32,956 nucleotides of DNA from assembly GCA_025459285.1 (NCBI GenBank), contig JALOQY010000004.1, positions 1 to 32,956 of the forward strand, read 5' to 3'. The notes beneath the pieces were generated by a model that had not been told where the DNA came from, made no database searches, and was given only the letters and a program-made list of their open reading frames with translations. Positions within the stretch are counted from its first letter, which is position 1. Every line of letters starts with the position of its first letter. This document shows positions 1 through 8,829 of this stretch, one piece after another. This DNA is from Planctomycetota bacterium (lineage in GTDB: Bacteria; Planctomycetota; JAJSAM01). The translations under genes and the position numbers were made by a program.

Positions 1-233
1 AGGTCGATGAGGTAGAGCTTTCCTCCGAATTCCTGCCGCTGGATCCGCTCGGAAGCGATCCAGTCGGTGAGCACGAACTCCCCGAGCATGACCGGGGTCT
101 GCTTGTCCATCGCGCCGTTGTCGCGCGCGTCCGGCTGCTTGAAGACCGGAGCCTCGTGGACGAACATCCCGTAGGCGAGGAGGCCGGCGCTGACGACGAG
201 CAGGAGGAGGAAAGTCGGGAACCGGAGCTTCAT
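1..233 (-). CDS. N-terminal part of a membrane-anchored or exported protein, possibly SCO/thioredoxin-like (partial)
   Basis: Only the first 77 codons are in the window; the gene runs off the left edge. The product begins MKLRFPTFLLLLVVSAGLLAYG, a basic start followed by a hydrophobic stretch of about 17 residues, i.e. a signal peptide or signal anchor. The mature part reads ...LGEFVLTDWIASERI...GGKLYLID, which resembles the opening beta-strands of SCO1/SenC or peroxiredoxin-like thioredoxin folds (xFxLTD...GKxxxxD), but the cysteine motif would lie outside the window, so this family call is a guess. An AGGA sequence lies about 8 nt before the ATG and a TATAAT box lies 23 nt upstream of it. 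It is the last gene of the leftward run. Confidence 0.6.
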   Translation of the reverse strand, partial: MKLRFPTFLLLLVVSAGLLAYGMFVHEAPVFKQPDARDNGAMDKQTPVMLGEFVLTDWIASERIQRQEFGGKLYLID

Positions 234-256
234 GGCCGAGTCCTGGGGTTGCGAGG

Positions 257-262
257 ATTATA
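257..262 (-). promoter_or_regulatory. -10 box for the partial gene at the left edge
   Basis: On the minus strand the hexamer is TATAAT, a perfect sigma-70 -10, 23 nt upstream of the ATG. A weak TTCGAC candidate -35 sits 18 nt further upstream. The predicted transcript has a leader of about 17 nt. The rest of the 234-332 gap shows nothing else. Confidence 0.55.
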
Positions 263-332
263 CCCCCGCACCGCCGGTCCGTCGAACTCTGCGCGGCCCG
301 GTCGAACTCGCGTCGCAGCCGCGATGCGGCGG

Positions 333-2297
333 TCAGCCACCGGCACACCGCCGGATCCGCTCCACGATCCGATCGGGCTCCGCCCGGTCCAGACGGTCGA
401 GGATGGCGGCCCAGCGCCAGGCGAAGCTCTTCTCGACGCGGACCCTGGACATGTCGAACAGGCCGAGGAAGTCGCCCCGGTGGTCCCGGAAGGACCGCTG
501 GACACGGGCCAATTCCTCGCGAAGCGCCCCGAGGTAGAGCTCCGCGAAGCCCCGCGGGTCCGGGACGTGCTCCCGTCGCGCGAGAACCGGATGCACATAG
601 TGCGCCGCGAGGTGCTCGAGTCCGTTCTCGCAGTCCCGGAAGGCCCCGATGTGGCGCACGGCGAGGATCTCCTCGGGAAGGCCGTCCGGCCCCTCGCGGA
701 CCAGCTCGTCGCCGTGATCGAAGAAGGGCACCCCGCGCTCGTCCAGCCCGCGGCCCACGATGAGACTCGACGCGGCGGCCTTGCCCAGGAGGACCGCCAG
801 CTTCTCCGCGTACCCGGGGCGACCGAGGGTCTCGCGCGGGATCCGGTTCGTGGCCGTCCCGGAGAGGTAGGACCGCTCGAAGTACGGGGTCCGGATCAGG
901 GGCTGGCCGTGGCGGGCGGCCTTCCCGGTGTACCGCTCGTTCAGCCAGCGCATCGTGACCCGCGCCGGCAGCCGCATCCCGAGCTGCCGGCAGCCCAGCC
1001 AGCGGTCCATCCAGTAGTCGACGTATTCGCTGCACTCCCACACGGAGTGCTCCATCGACTTGTCGTCATCGAGGTGCTCCCACACCCCCCACTTGAGGAG
1101 CCTCATGATCCACCGGACGGGTGTCTCCTCGTGGCGGAGCTTCACCTCGGCGATGTAGACGGCGCGGCGGCCGGCGTTCTCGTGGACCTCCCGCTTGAGC
1201 GACTCCGACACGCGCCCCACGTTCAGGTACTCGATGTCCCCGTACTCCCGGATGAGGTTCTGGACGATGTTCTTCGCCACCGGGTCGCACAGGGACTTCC
1301 ATTCCCGCTCGCGGGAGGTCCTGACCTTCTCCACCCAGACCGGATCGAAGCGGAACCGGCCGTCGACGAAACGGCCCCCGGGAAGCCACCGCACGTTCAT
1401 GTAGAACTCGGGGCTGAGCCCGGTGAGGACCTGTTCGATCACGGTCTGGTCCCCGTAGACGAACAGCGCCCGGAGTATGGCCCGGCGCCACTCTTCGGTC
1501 CCGTAGTCGTCCGTGCGCAGATCCCCGGGCGTCGCCTCGCGGAACGCGTCCTTCCACTCGCCGTACCGGCGGCGCAGGTCTCCCGGCGAGAGGGCGGCCA
1601 CCGGCGCTCCCGCGAGGTCCTTCGCGGCGAAGCGGGCGGGGTCGGCGCCGAAGAAGTCGACCTCCGGACGGTCCTGCAGGTTCCGCCGGACCGTGAACTC
1701 GGCGATCTCCAGGAGGTGGAAGCGGAGTTCCGCTTCATCGAGGTTCCCGAGGCCGCAGAACTCGTGGTAGGTCAGCCACCGCGTACCCGACAGGCTGTTG
1801 TGGTAGTAGATCGGGCGGCCGCCGATCGCCCGCTTCGCGTTCCGGATCAGGGCGCGCCGGTCCCGGTCCTCCAGCGGGACGGCGTCCACCCGCCAGCACT
1901 CGCCCCGCGCCTTGATGGCCCGTCGGACGACCGGGTTCGAGACGTTGACGAACTTCACTTCGAGCTTCGATACCACCTGCTGCAGCAGTTCGTCCGCCGC
2001 GAAGGCGAGGTCCATCCGGTCCGGCCACGGCCGGATGCGGATCTGTCCGGGATCGATGATGAGATCCACGGCTTCGGTGAAGATGCGACTCACTTCCGTG
2101 GCGGTGAGAGGTGGCCGGCCCGCCGCGTGCCGCTCGGAGTTCAGTCTCTCGACGAAGCCCTCCCGCTGTCCGATGTGATAGAAGGGTGCGTTCGTGAAGA
2201 GCACCTGCTGCTCCACGAACAGCGTCGCGATGCTGGATTTGAGGCGGTTCCTTTCGTCGCGCTCGAACGGGGCCGGACCGATCACCTGCAGAGGCAA
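333..2297 (-). CDS. Unrecognised conserved-looking protein, 654 aa
   Basis: I do not recognise this family. It is a soluble-looking protein with no signal peptide or clear membrane segment, rich in Trp, Tyr, Arg and acidic residues, which argues for a real globular protein rather than a frame artefact. Visible segments include a Trp/Tyr-rich middle (IYYHNSLSGTRWLTYHEF) and a Trp-rich region near residues 410-450 (WGVWEHL...SVWECSEYVDYWMDRW). The frame is open upstream to 2345, but I prefer the TTG at 2297 because GGAGG lies 6 nt before it (minus strand GGAGG-TGTCCC-TTG) and the upstream extension is Arg/Cys-rich and unlike the rest. It follows the carboxypeptidase-regulatory-like gene by 78 nt on the same strand and may belong to the same transcript. 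No function is proposed. Confidence 0.7.
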   Translation of the reverse strand: MPLQVIGPAPFERDERNRLKSSIATLFVEQQVLFTNAPFYHIGQREGFVERLNSERHAAGRPPLTATEVSRIFTEAVDLIIDPGQIRIRPWPDRMDLAFAADELLQQVVSKLEVKFVNVSNPVVRRAIKARGECWRVDAVPLEDRDRRALIRNAKRAIGGRPIYYHNSLSGTRWLTYHEFCGLGNLDEAELRFHLLEIAEFTVRRNLQDRPEVDFFGADPARFAAKDLAGAPVAALSPGDLRRRYGEWKDAFREATPGDLRTDDYGTEEWRRAILRALFVYGDQTVIEQVLTGLSPEFYMNVRWLPGGRFVDGRFRFDPVWVEKVRTSREREWKSLCDPVAKNIVQNLIREYGDIEYLNVGRVSESLKREVHENAGRRAVYIAEVKLRHEETPVRWIMRLLKWGVWEHLDDDKSMEHSVWECSEYVDYWMDRWLGCRQLGMRLPARVTMRWLNERYTGKAARHGQPLIRTPYFERSYLSGTATNRIPRETLGRPGYAEKLAVLLGKAAASSLIVGRGLDERGVPFFDHGDELVREGPDGLPEEILAVRHIGAFRDCENGLEHLAAHYVHPVLARREHVPDPRGFAELYLGALREELARVQRSFRDHRGDFLGLFDMSRVRVEKSFAWRWAAILDRLDRAEPDRIVERIRRCAGG

Positions 2298-2375
2298 GGG
2301 ACACCTCCGTTTCCGTGTGGCGACACCCCGCTCCGCCGGGACCACGCGCCGCCCATCATCCTACCGCGGGCGGGA

Positions 2376-4640
2376 TCACTCCACGACGAGCGTTTCGACC
2401 CGGGTCTCGCCCTCGACGAGCAGCGTGCGGAGGGTGCCGGTCCGCTCGGCGCGGTCCTCGACCTCCATCTCGAACGGGCCCGGGGACAACCCCTCGACGA
2501 TGATCTCCCCCGGTCCCCCCGGCCGGGCCTGGATGCCGCGCGGCAGGTCGGCCGCCACGGGCCGTCCCTCCCGGTCCACGACCCGGACGAGGAGCCGCGC
2601 GGGCCGGAAGAGCCGCACCGTCACGTCCACCCGGTCGTCCTCCCCGGCAATGCGGACCTCGGGCCAGGCGTCGAGGAAGCCCTCCGCGCGGACCCGGAGC
2701 GTCTCCGTCTCGTTCCGGCCGGGGAGCCGCGCGAACCCCGCGACATCGGTGGCCGCGGCCGCCGAGACGAGCAGCGCGGATTCGACCACGGCGCCGCGGA
2801 TCGGCGCTCCGGCGCTGTCGATGACCCGCACCGAAACCTCCGCCGGCGGCCGCATCCGGACGTCCCCGAGATCCGCAACCTCGCCGTCGCGGACGGCGAC
2901 CGTCAGGCGCCGGGTGCGGACGTTGCGGGCATAGAGGAGCACCCGGTAGCGGCCCGGATCGAGGCCGCCGAGGCGGAACACCCCGTCCCCGAGAGTCTCC
3001 GTGCGGGCGGTGAGCGGCTCCTCCTCCACCTCCACCACGACCTTCGGGAGGGGGTGGTCTCCCGCCCCGAGGCAGCGGCCCGTGACGGTCGGCCCCTCGG
3101 TGAGCGCGAACACGATCCGGCCGTCCTCGGGCAGGGAGAGGATCTCGCGGCCCACGGGCAGGTAGTGGCGCGCCTCCAGGTAGAGGGCGAAGGGCCGATC
3201 CGCCGGGGCGAAGAAGTCCTGGGAGCGCCCGGTGATCTTCTTCTCCACGGTCTCCGATCCGCACTGCACCCAGAACTTCGATTCCGGCTGCGCCCACCCG
3301 CCGGAGAGTTCGAGCGTGACGACCCGGTTCGGCGAGAGCTCCACCCGGAGGTCGTTCTCCTCCGGCGCCGTGAACTCGAGTACGTGTTCCGCGAAGCTCT
3401 CGAAGGGCCCGCCGAGCCGCACGCGGTGCCGGCCGGGGGGAACGAGGATCATCGCCCGGCCACACCGGTCCGCCCGCACCTGCTCGCCGCGCCCGCCCCG
3501 AACGAGGACGCCCGCCGCCCACCGGCCGGTCCCCGGGTCCACCGCGGTGATGGTGACGAGGTGCCCGGACCGGAAGTCCTCCGGCGCAGCCCAGCGGGGC
3601 GGGCGGAGCGGAACGACGACGCCATGGCGCTCCTCGCCCTCCCGCATCACGAGGGAGACACTCCCGTCGAGCGTCCCCGCCCGCGCCCGGACCTCCACTT
3701 CTCCGGGGAGCAATCCGGACAGGGCGAAGAACTCGGACGGTTCGCCACCGGCGACCGATGCATCCCACGCCGCCTCCCCGGTTGCCGCGTCGACGGCGAG
3801 TCCGGTCACCTTCGCCGGGCGAAACAGTCGGAGGACAAGGTCCGTCTGCCCGGCGACGGCGGTCACCGGGCGCCCCACGCGCCCCGCCCGGTAGGTCCGG
3901 AGGAGGACCTCCCAGTCGCAGAGGACGCCGTCGAAGGCGAATCTCCCCTCACGGTCCGTGATGACCTTCGACACCACCTCCTGATCGAGGACCACCAGTG
4001 CGTCCGCCACGGGTTCCCCCGCGGAGTCGACCACCCGTCCGGAGACGCTCCGCCCCGGCACCAGCCAGAACACGACGGTCCGCTCCTCGTCGGGGTAGAG
4101 GGAGAGGGAGATCTCGAGCGGGGCGTAGCCCTTCGCCTCGGCGCGGAGAGCGGCGTTCGGGACCACAGGGGGAAGCACGAATCGCCCCGCGGCGTCGGAG
4201 AGCGTCTCGCACGCCGCCGGGGGGCTCGGCGGCGAGGAGATCCGCGCTCCGGGGATCGGCCGGCCATGGAGGTCGAGCACGACCCCCTCGACGGCCTCGC
4301 CCTCGCGGAGGGTGAGGACCGGACCGGGATCCGGACCGCGGAAGACCTCCCCCGCGAATCCCGCGGCCCTCACCGTGGCCAGCGCGAAGAACACCGGCCG
4401 GCGGGCCCGGCCGTCCGGGCCGGAGCGCTCCTCCCCGGCGAAGCTCGTACCGGTGATCCAGTGGTGGTGGAAGTAGCGGATCCGCGCCCCGGCCACCGGC
4501 GAGCCGTCCGGGGCGACGATCCGGATCCAGTGGCGCGGGTCGGATTCGAAGCGCTCCGCCGGACGGGGCAGGAAGTGACCCGCGGCCACGACAGCGCCGA
4601 ACAGGAGCAGGCGCAACCCCTGCCGGGTCGCCGCGCGCAC
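2376..4640 (-). CDS. Secreted or membrane-anchored protein with multiple carboxypeptidase-regulatory-like (beta-sandwich) domains
   Basis: 754 aa with a GTG start 2 nt after the stop of the upstream gene; GGAGAGG precedes it. Residues 1-25 form a short basic head and a hydrophobic stretch (signal peptide or anchor). The rest is a series of about six to seven beta-sandwich units with the signature of CarboxypepD_reg-like/transthyretin-like folds: (V)xGxVVDxxGxPVxxAxV, then a 'DxxGxFxxxxLxPGxYxv' half. Examples are GRVVDSAGEPVADALVV near residue 200, GRCLGAGDHPLPKVVVEV near 515 and VRVIDSAGAPIRGAVVES near 605. No catalytic motif is visible, so it is probably a structural, adhesive or envelope-binding protein. 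It appears to be co-transcribed with the membrane/spermidine-synthase-like gene just upstream. The repeat nature is clear; the biological role is not. Confidence 0.85.
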   Translation of the reverse strand: MRAATRQGLRLLLFGAVVAAGHFLPRPAERFESDPRHWIRIVAPDGSPVAGARIRYFHHHWITGTSFAGEERSGPDGRARRPVFFALATVRAAGFAGEVFRGPDPGPVLTLREGEAVEGVVLDLHGRPIPGARISSPPSPPAACETLSDAAGRFVLPPVVPNAALRAEAKGYAPLEISLSLYPDEERTVVFWLVPGRSVSGRVVDSAGEPVADALVVLDQEVVSKVITDREGRFAFDGVLCDWEVLLRTYRAGRVGRPVTAVAGQTDLVLRLFRPAKVTGLAVDAATGEAAWDASVAGGEPSEFFALSGLLPGEVEVRARAGTLDGSVSLVMREGEERHGVVVPLRPPRWAAPEDFRSGHLVTITAVDPGTGRWAAGVLVRGGRGEQVRADRCGRAMILVPPGRHRVRLGGPFESFAEHVLEFTAPEENDLRVELSPNRVVTLELSGGWAQPESKFWVQCGSETVEKKITGRSQDFFAPADRPFALYLEARHYLPVGREILSLPEDGRIVFALTEGPTVTGRCLGAGDHPLPKVVVEVEEEPLTARTETLGDGVFRLGGLDPGRYRVLLYARNVRTRRLTVAVRDGEVADLGDVRMRPPAEVSVRVIDSAGAPIRGAVVESALLVSAAAATDVAGFARLPGRNETETLRVRAEGFLDAWPEVRIAGEDDRVDVTVRLFRPARLLVRVVDREGRPVAADLPRGIQARPGGPGEIIVEGLSPGPFEMEVEDRAERTGTLRTLLVEGETRVETLVVE

Positions 4641-4642
4641 GG

Positions 4643-6130
4643 TCAGTACCTCTCCGCGCGCGTGCGCCGGATGAGGCGGGAGGCGCCCGCGTTCCAGTGG
4701 TTCACGGGGTTTCGCTGGTCGGTGAGGACATCACCCGGACCCGGCGGGTACCGGCTCGCGGCGGCCTCGTCCTCGAAGGCGAAGGAGGGGACGAGCGGTT
4801 CGTCGGAGGCGTAGAAGACGACGTTCGTGAGCGGCCCCTCGGGGTTCCCGGCGAAGGCGTCCGCGTGGGGGTAGACATCGCGGAGTGTGGCGCCGAGCGC
4901 GGCGAGGGCCCGCCCCCCCACCTCCCCGATCGCGTTCACCGCGAGGACACCGCCGGGAGCGAGGACTCCCCGGACTTCCCGGAAGAACTCCCGGGTCACG
5001 AGGTGCTCGGGCATCCAGTCGGAGCCGCAGACGTCGAGGGCCACGAGGTCGAAGCGCTCCGTCGCGCGCCGCACGAAGGTCCGCGCGTCGCCCACGATCA
5101 CGTTCCCGATACCGCCGAGCGTCCCGAACCGCTCGCGGGCCGCCGTGACGACCACGGGGTCGATCTCCACCGCGGTGATCCGGTAGTCCTCCGCCGAGAG
5201 GAGTGGCGCGAGCGCCCCCGCCCCGAGGCCGAGCATGAGGAGGCTGCGCGCCTCCGGGCGGAACGCCGGCAGGAACCGGAAGAGGCGGATGTAGCTGGCA
5301 CCGGGATCGGCCGGCGGTCCGAGCGCCATCCGCGAGTGGACGCAGCCGTCGAGGAAGAGCCAGCGCTCGCCGCGGTGGTCCGTCACTTCCACCCGCTGGA
5401 ACGGCGTGTCGGCCGCGAAGACCGGCGTCCCGAAGGCCGCCCGCGGGGACGCCCCGGGGACGAAGAAGGACACGCCGAGGAGGAGGAGGCCCGCGCCGGC
5501 CGCACGGGCCCGACGGCAGAGGAGGAGTCCGAGCGCCCCGGGCAGCGCCACCGCGAGCCCGAAGAGGCGCAGCGTGTCGTCGATCCGGAGCTCCGGCGCC
5601 AGCACGAACCCCGTGAGCAGCGTACCGGCCACCGAGCCCAGTGTGGAGAGGGCGTAGAGGCCCCCGGCCTTCCGCCCCACTTCGTCGAGGCCATGCGCCA
5701 CGGCGCGCAGCGCCGGCGGGCCCGTGGCGCCGAGGAGGACGAGCGGCGGGAGAAAGGTCACCGCGGCGGCGAGCAGCGCCCCGGTCCGCAGCCCGGCCCC
5801 CGCAAAGGCCCCGATCAGCGCGGAGGCGTAGAGCGGGAGGGCGGCGACGAGGAGACCGGAAACCAGGACCAGCGAGAAGTAGAGCCGCGGGCCCGGGGCG
5901 CGATCGGCGAGGCGCCCGCCGGCGAAGTAGCCGATCGCGAGCCCGGCGAGGGCCGTGGAGATGAGCGCCGCCCAGACGTGGAGCCCGGCCCCGAACACCG
6001 GGGCGATCAGGCGGACGCCGAGCAGTTCCACGACCATCACCGCCGCGCCGCAGAGGAAGGCGGCGGCGGGGACGAGGAACCTCGTCGGGAGCGCTACTCC
6101 CCGGATTCCGCGGCGGTCTTCGTCAGCCAC
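4643..6130 (-). CDS. Membrane protein fused to a spermidine-synthase-like (SAM-binding) domain
   Basis: 495 aa. Residues 18-225 contain about seven hydrophobic helices arranged like the MFS-like N-terminus of planctomycete and proteobacterial 'fused spermidine synthase' proteins (GVRLIAPVFG, then repeated G-rich helices). Residues 255-480 are a Rossmann methyltransferase-fold domain of the polyamine aminopropyltransferase type: LFLDG at 258-262, the cofactor loop GLGAG at 301-305, VEIDP at 321-325 and GDARTFV at 347-353. The catalytic-loop Asp lies in ALDVCGSD (D366), but the usual acidic residues that bind the diamine are not obvious, so true spermidine synthesis is doubtful. The GTG start overlaps the 3' end of the upstream thioredoxin-like gene by 37 nt, with GGAG 11 nt before it, implying translational coupling. 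Confidence 0.85.
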   Translation of the reverse strand: MADEDRRGIRGVALPTRFLVPAAAFLCGAAVMVVELLGVRLIAPVFGAGLHVWAALISTALAGLAIGYFAGGRLADRAPGPRLYFSLVLVSGLLVAALPLYASALIGAFAGAGLRTGALLAAAVTFLPPLVLLGATGPPALRAVAHGLDEVGRKAGGLYALSTLGSVAGTLLTGFVLAPELRIDDTLRLFGLAVALPGALGLLLCRRARAAGAGLLLLGVSFFVPGASPRAAFGTPVFAADTPFQRVEVTDHRGERWLFLDGCVHSRMALGPPADPGASYIRLFRFLPAFRPEARSLLMLGLGAGALAPLLSAEDYRITAVEIDPVVVTAARERFGTLGGIGNVIVGDARTFVRRATERFDLVALDVCGSDWMPEHLVTREFFREVRGVLAPGGVLAVNAIGEVGGRALAALGATLRDVYPHADAFAGNPEGPLTNVVFYASDEPLVPSFAFEDEAAASRYPPGPGDVLTDQRNPVNHWNAGASRLIRRTRAERY

Positions 6131-7446
6131 TCGGCGATCTTCTCCGCGTCATAGCACCGGTGCGGCGCGCCCATGAGGTCCGTGTCGCGCTGGATCTCGC
6201 GGATCTTGCCCTGGTGGTTCAGGGTCATGAAGCACGGGACTCCGTAGGCGTTGAAGACGTCGCCGTACTCGGCATCGAGGACCATCGCCCGGTGGTGGCT
6301 GCCGTAGTCGACCCGCACGACCACGAACTTCTCGGCGAGGATCTTCGCCACCTCGGGATGCGCGAGGCGCTCCTCCATGGCCATCACGTAGGGGCAGTAG
6401 GGGCCGTACCAGAAGAGGAGGAGGACCTTCTTCTCCGCGGCGGCCTTCTCGCCCGCGAGTCGGATCTCCTCCCGGATCGGATCGTCCCCCCGCTCGCTGT
6501 CGGCGAGGAGCTCCACGGTCTCCCGGATCTTCGGATCCTCGGAGGCGAACAACGGCTTGTACGCCTTCTCGCGCTGCTGGGCGATCATGCCGCAGGCCGA
6601 GGAGCCTTCCGCCACCGCGGCCTTCAGGTGGACCAGCGCCCCGGCGAGGTTCCCGGCCTTCACGTCGAGCGAGGCGAGGCCGAGGCGCGCGTCGATCGTG
6701 GCGCTGCACGGGGCGTGGCCGACGGCCTTGTCGAAGGCGGCCCGGGCTCCCGCGTCGTCCCCCGCGCCAAAGCGCAGCTTGCCGGCCTCGGTCAGGAGGA
6801 CCGTCCGGTAGGCGTCCGGCAGATCCCGGTCGCTCGCGGCTTCGAGGATGGCGGCGGCCTTCTTCCCGTCCCCCCCCCGGCGGGCCTGTCCGGCCTCCTT
6901 CATCACGGGGTCGAGGACCGTCTTCAGGAGACGCAGTTCGCCGAAGATCCGGAAGTCGGCCAGCGGCTTCTTCAGCGCGTCCCGGTACGGGCTGGTCTCC
7001 AGGAACCGGATCGTCGAGCGGACCACGGTGGTCAGGTCGCCGCCACCGGCGTAGTGGGAGAGGGCGAGGTGACCGTGGGCATCGGAGTGGTTCGGGTCCT
7101 TCGCGATCGCCTCCAGGTAGGCGGCCCGCTCCTCCTCGACCTTCCCGCACTCGAGCCAGACCTCGCCTTTCCGGACGAGGTCCGCCGCGGTGGGCTCGCC
7201 CTCGACCGATTCCCGCCAGTCGGCGAGCTTGCCGCAGTACTCCCAGCGCTCGAAGGCGTCCTCGTGGTCCTCGTCGAGGTCGAGGACCTTCCCATACTCC
7301 TCTTGGGCGGTCCGATAGTCCCCGGCGGCCTCGGCCTTCCGCCCGGCCCCATAGGCTGTCGCGGCGTCCTCGCCCTGGCCCCGGACCGGGCCGGGAACCA
7401 GAAGCAGGACCGCGACGATCACGCTCGACAGGATCAGCACGCGCAT
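6094..7446 (-). CDS. Secreted TPR protein with C-terminal thioredoxin-fold domain lacking the second active-site cysteine
   Basis: 450 aa. The ATG at 7446 is chosen over an upstream start because AGGAGG lies 9 nt before it and residues 1-23 then form a clean signal peptide (MRVLILSSVIVAVLLLVPGP...). Residues 28-300 are TPR-like helices (DYRTAQEEYGKVLDLDEDHEDAFE and later repeats). Residues 325-445 are a thioredoxin fold of the DUF255/thiol:disulfide type: helix AGEKAAAEKKVLLLFW, active-site WYGPYCPYV, and the cis-proline loop YGVPCF. In the usual WCxxC motif two cysteines are present; here C351 is kept but position 354 is Val, so it cannot act as a classical dithiol oxidoreductase and may be a monothiol or holdase form. 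It sits at the head of a chain of overlapping genes leading to the spermidine-synthase-like and regulatory-domain proteins. Confidence 0.88.
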   Translation of the reverse strand: MRVLILSSVIVAVLLLVPGPVRGQGEDAATAYGAGRKAEAAGDYRTAQEEYGKVLDLDEDHEDAFERWEYCGKLADWRESVEGEPTAADLVRKGEVWLECGKVEEERAAYLEAIAKDPNHSDAHGHLALSHYAGGGDLTTVVRSTIRFLETSPYRDALKKPLADFRIFGELRLLKTVLDPVMKEAGQARRGGDGKKAAAILEAASDRDLPDAYRTVLLTEAGKLRFGAGDDAGARAAFDKAVGHAPCSATIDARLGLASLDVKAGNLAGALVHLKAAVAEGSSACGMIAQQREKAYKPLFASEDPKIRETVELLADSERGDDPIREEIRLAGEKAAAEKKVLLLFWYGPYCPYVMAMEERLAHPEVAKILAEKFVVVRVDYGSHHRAMVLDAEYGDVFNAYGVPCFMTLNHQGKIREIQRDTDLMGAPHRCYDAEKIAEWLTKTAAESGE

Positions 7447-7507
7447 CTTCGAAGACCTCCTGTACCGCGCCCTCCCCCGGGCGCTCTCTGCGGAACACTC
7501 AGCATAC

Positions 7508-7530
7508 ACCAGGGACGTTGGCAACCTGGT
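7508..7530. repeat. Short inverted repeat between the thioredoxin-fold and squalene-cyclase-fold genes
   Basis: ACCAGG (7508-7513) and CCTGGT (7525-7530) form a 6-bp stem around GACGTTGGCAA. It lies downstream of the 7582-8790 gene and upstream of the 7446 start, so it could act as a terminator or processing site. The CAGGGACGT core also occurs in the element at 28946-29043. Nothing else is evident in the rest of the 7447-7581 gap. Confidence 0.35.
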
Positions 7531-7581
7531 AACTTGCGGGCCCCTCGCACGAGAGGAGTCGGGCGCGCCTCCGGCCCGCGC

Positions 7582-8790
7582 TCACTTCGAGAGACCGGTG
7601 GTGGCCACGGGGACGGTGGAGCGGCGCAGGAAGAGCAGGGCGAAGCAGGTGTCGAGCAGGCCGTCGCCGAAGCCCCCGCCGGGGAGTTGCCGCGCGAGCA
7701 GGTACTCGGCTCCCTCGCGGTACCAGTCGTGCTCGCCGATCCACTTCCGCCCCCCGAGCACGCCCGCCCGCTCCAGCCCGTACAGGTAGTAGTAATGCCA
7801 GACCGGGTTGCCGCCGGGGTTCTTGTCCACCGCCCAGTTCGCGGCAAGCCAGGCGAAGCCGTCGTGGATCGCCTGGCTGACGTCCCGGATCTCGCGCTGG
7901 TACTTCGGGCTCCGGAGCAACTCGGAGTGGATGATCGCGAGGCAGGCGATCCCCGCCGTCGTCATGCTGCCGGAGGGTTTGTCGTCGGGCCCGGGGTTCA
8001 CCACCGAGGCGCTCGACCCCACCTTCACGCTGTAGGGCCAGCGGTAGCGCCAGCCCCGGACCTCCGCCGGGCGGGTCTCGGCGGTTTCGTAGCCGTGCTT
8101 GTCCACGGACTTGCTCACGATGAGGCGGACCTTCGGCCCCTCCTTCTCCTGCGCGGTGAGGAGGATCTTCAGCACCTTGAACCAGGCGTCGTCCTCGATC
8201 TCGATCCCGCAGCGGGAGGCCGACTTCAGCCCGAGCAGCGCGTACTGGAGGTTCGACAGGTCGCCTCCCCAGTCACTGGTGGAGTCCGGGCCCGCGGGAT
8301 ACCCCCACGCGTCGTGCTGCCGCCCGCCGAGGAGCATCTTCACGTGCCACTCGAGGAAGGCCTTGCGCTGAGGGGTCACCTTCCGGACCGGCTTCTCCAC
8401 GGGCCGGTCCTCCCGCATGGCCTTGAACTCGTCCGGCGGGATGTGGCAGGCCTCGATCGCCATCATGGCGATGGCCGCGGAGTAGGTCCGTTCGAACTTC
8501 CGGGACTCGATCCACTGGAGCGTCTTCTGCATCTCGTCGCGCCACGGGTTGATCTCGGACACGAGGAGCGCGAGGCAGGCGAGCGCGGTGGCGCCGCCCG
8601 GCCACTTCTCGTCGTAGGGGCTCTGCCAGGTGCCGTCCGGCTGCTGCGTGCGGAGCAGGTGCTCGCAGCCGGCGGTGATCGCCGCGTCCACCCGGCGGCG
8701 GAACTCGCGGTCTTCGTCGCCGCCGGCGGAGGCGGGAGGCAGGTGGACCGCGAACACCATCAGCAGGACGAGCAGGAGGGCGCGCTTCAT
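7582..8790 (-). CDS. Secreted prenyltransferase/squalene-cyclase-fold (alpha/alpha toroid) repeat protein
   Basis: 402 aa with a signal peptide (MKRALLLVLLMVFAVHLPPASA). The body contains repeats typical of the squalene-hopene cyclase / prenyltransferase beta-subunit toroid: GCEHLLRTQQPDGTW near residues 42-56, a GATALACLALL helix, a central SGSMTTAGIACLAI helix near residue 270, and a C-terminal GAEYLLARQLPGGGFGDGLLDTCFALLFL unit near 365-392. The catalytic DxDD motif of squalene-hopene cyclases and the zinc-binding residues of protein prenyltransferases are not seen, and the protein is exported, so enzymatic cyclase activity is unlikely. Such exported toroid proteins are abundant in Planctomycetota and mostly uncharacterised. 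The ATG is supported by a promoter ending 10 nt upstream (TATACT). Confidence 0.85.
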   Translation of the reverse strand: MKRALLLVLLMVFAVHLPPASAGGDEDREFRRRVDAAITAGCEHLLRTQQPDGTWQSPYDEKWPGGATALACLALLVSEINPWRDEMQKTLQWIESRKFERTYSAAIAMMAIEACHIPPDEFKAMREDRPVEKPVRKVTPQRKAFLEWHVKMLLGGRQHDAWGYPAGPDSTSDWGGDLSNLQYALLGLKSASRCGIEIEDDAWFKVLKILLTAQEKEGPKVRLIVSKSVDKHGYETAETRPAEVRGWRYRWPYSVKVGSSASVVNPGPDDKPSGSMTTAGIACLAIIHSELLRSPKYQREIRDVSQAIHDGFAWLAANWAVDKNPGGNPVWHYYYLYGLERAGVLGGRKWIGEHDWYREGAEYLLARQLPGGGFGDGLLDTCFALLFLRRSTVPVATTGLSK

Positions 8791-8800
8791 GGTGCCGGGC

Positions 8801-8829
8801 AGTATAACCGGAACCTGGCAGCCTGTCCC
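8801..8829 (-). promoter_or_regulatory. Sigma-70-like promoter of the squalene-cyclase-fold gene
   Basis: On the minus strand: GGGACA (8829-8824), a 17-nt spacer, then TATACT (8806-8801). The -10 matches 5/6 and the -35 4/6. The predicted start lies about 4 nt before the ATG at 8790, giving a near-leaderless message. Confidence 0.45.

Noticed and set aside
156-4814. Open frame of 1552 codons on the plus strand
   Set aside because: Antisense to three well-supported minus-strand genes with signal peptides, ribosome-binding sites and domains. Its product is Pro/Arg/Glu/Val-rich without any domain, typical of a GC-rich shadow frame.
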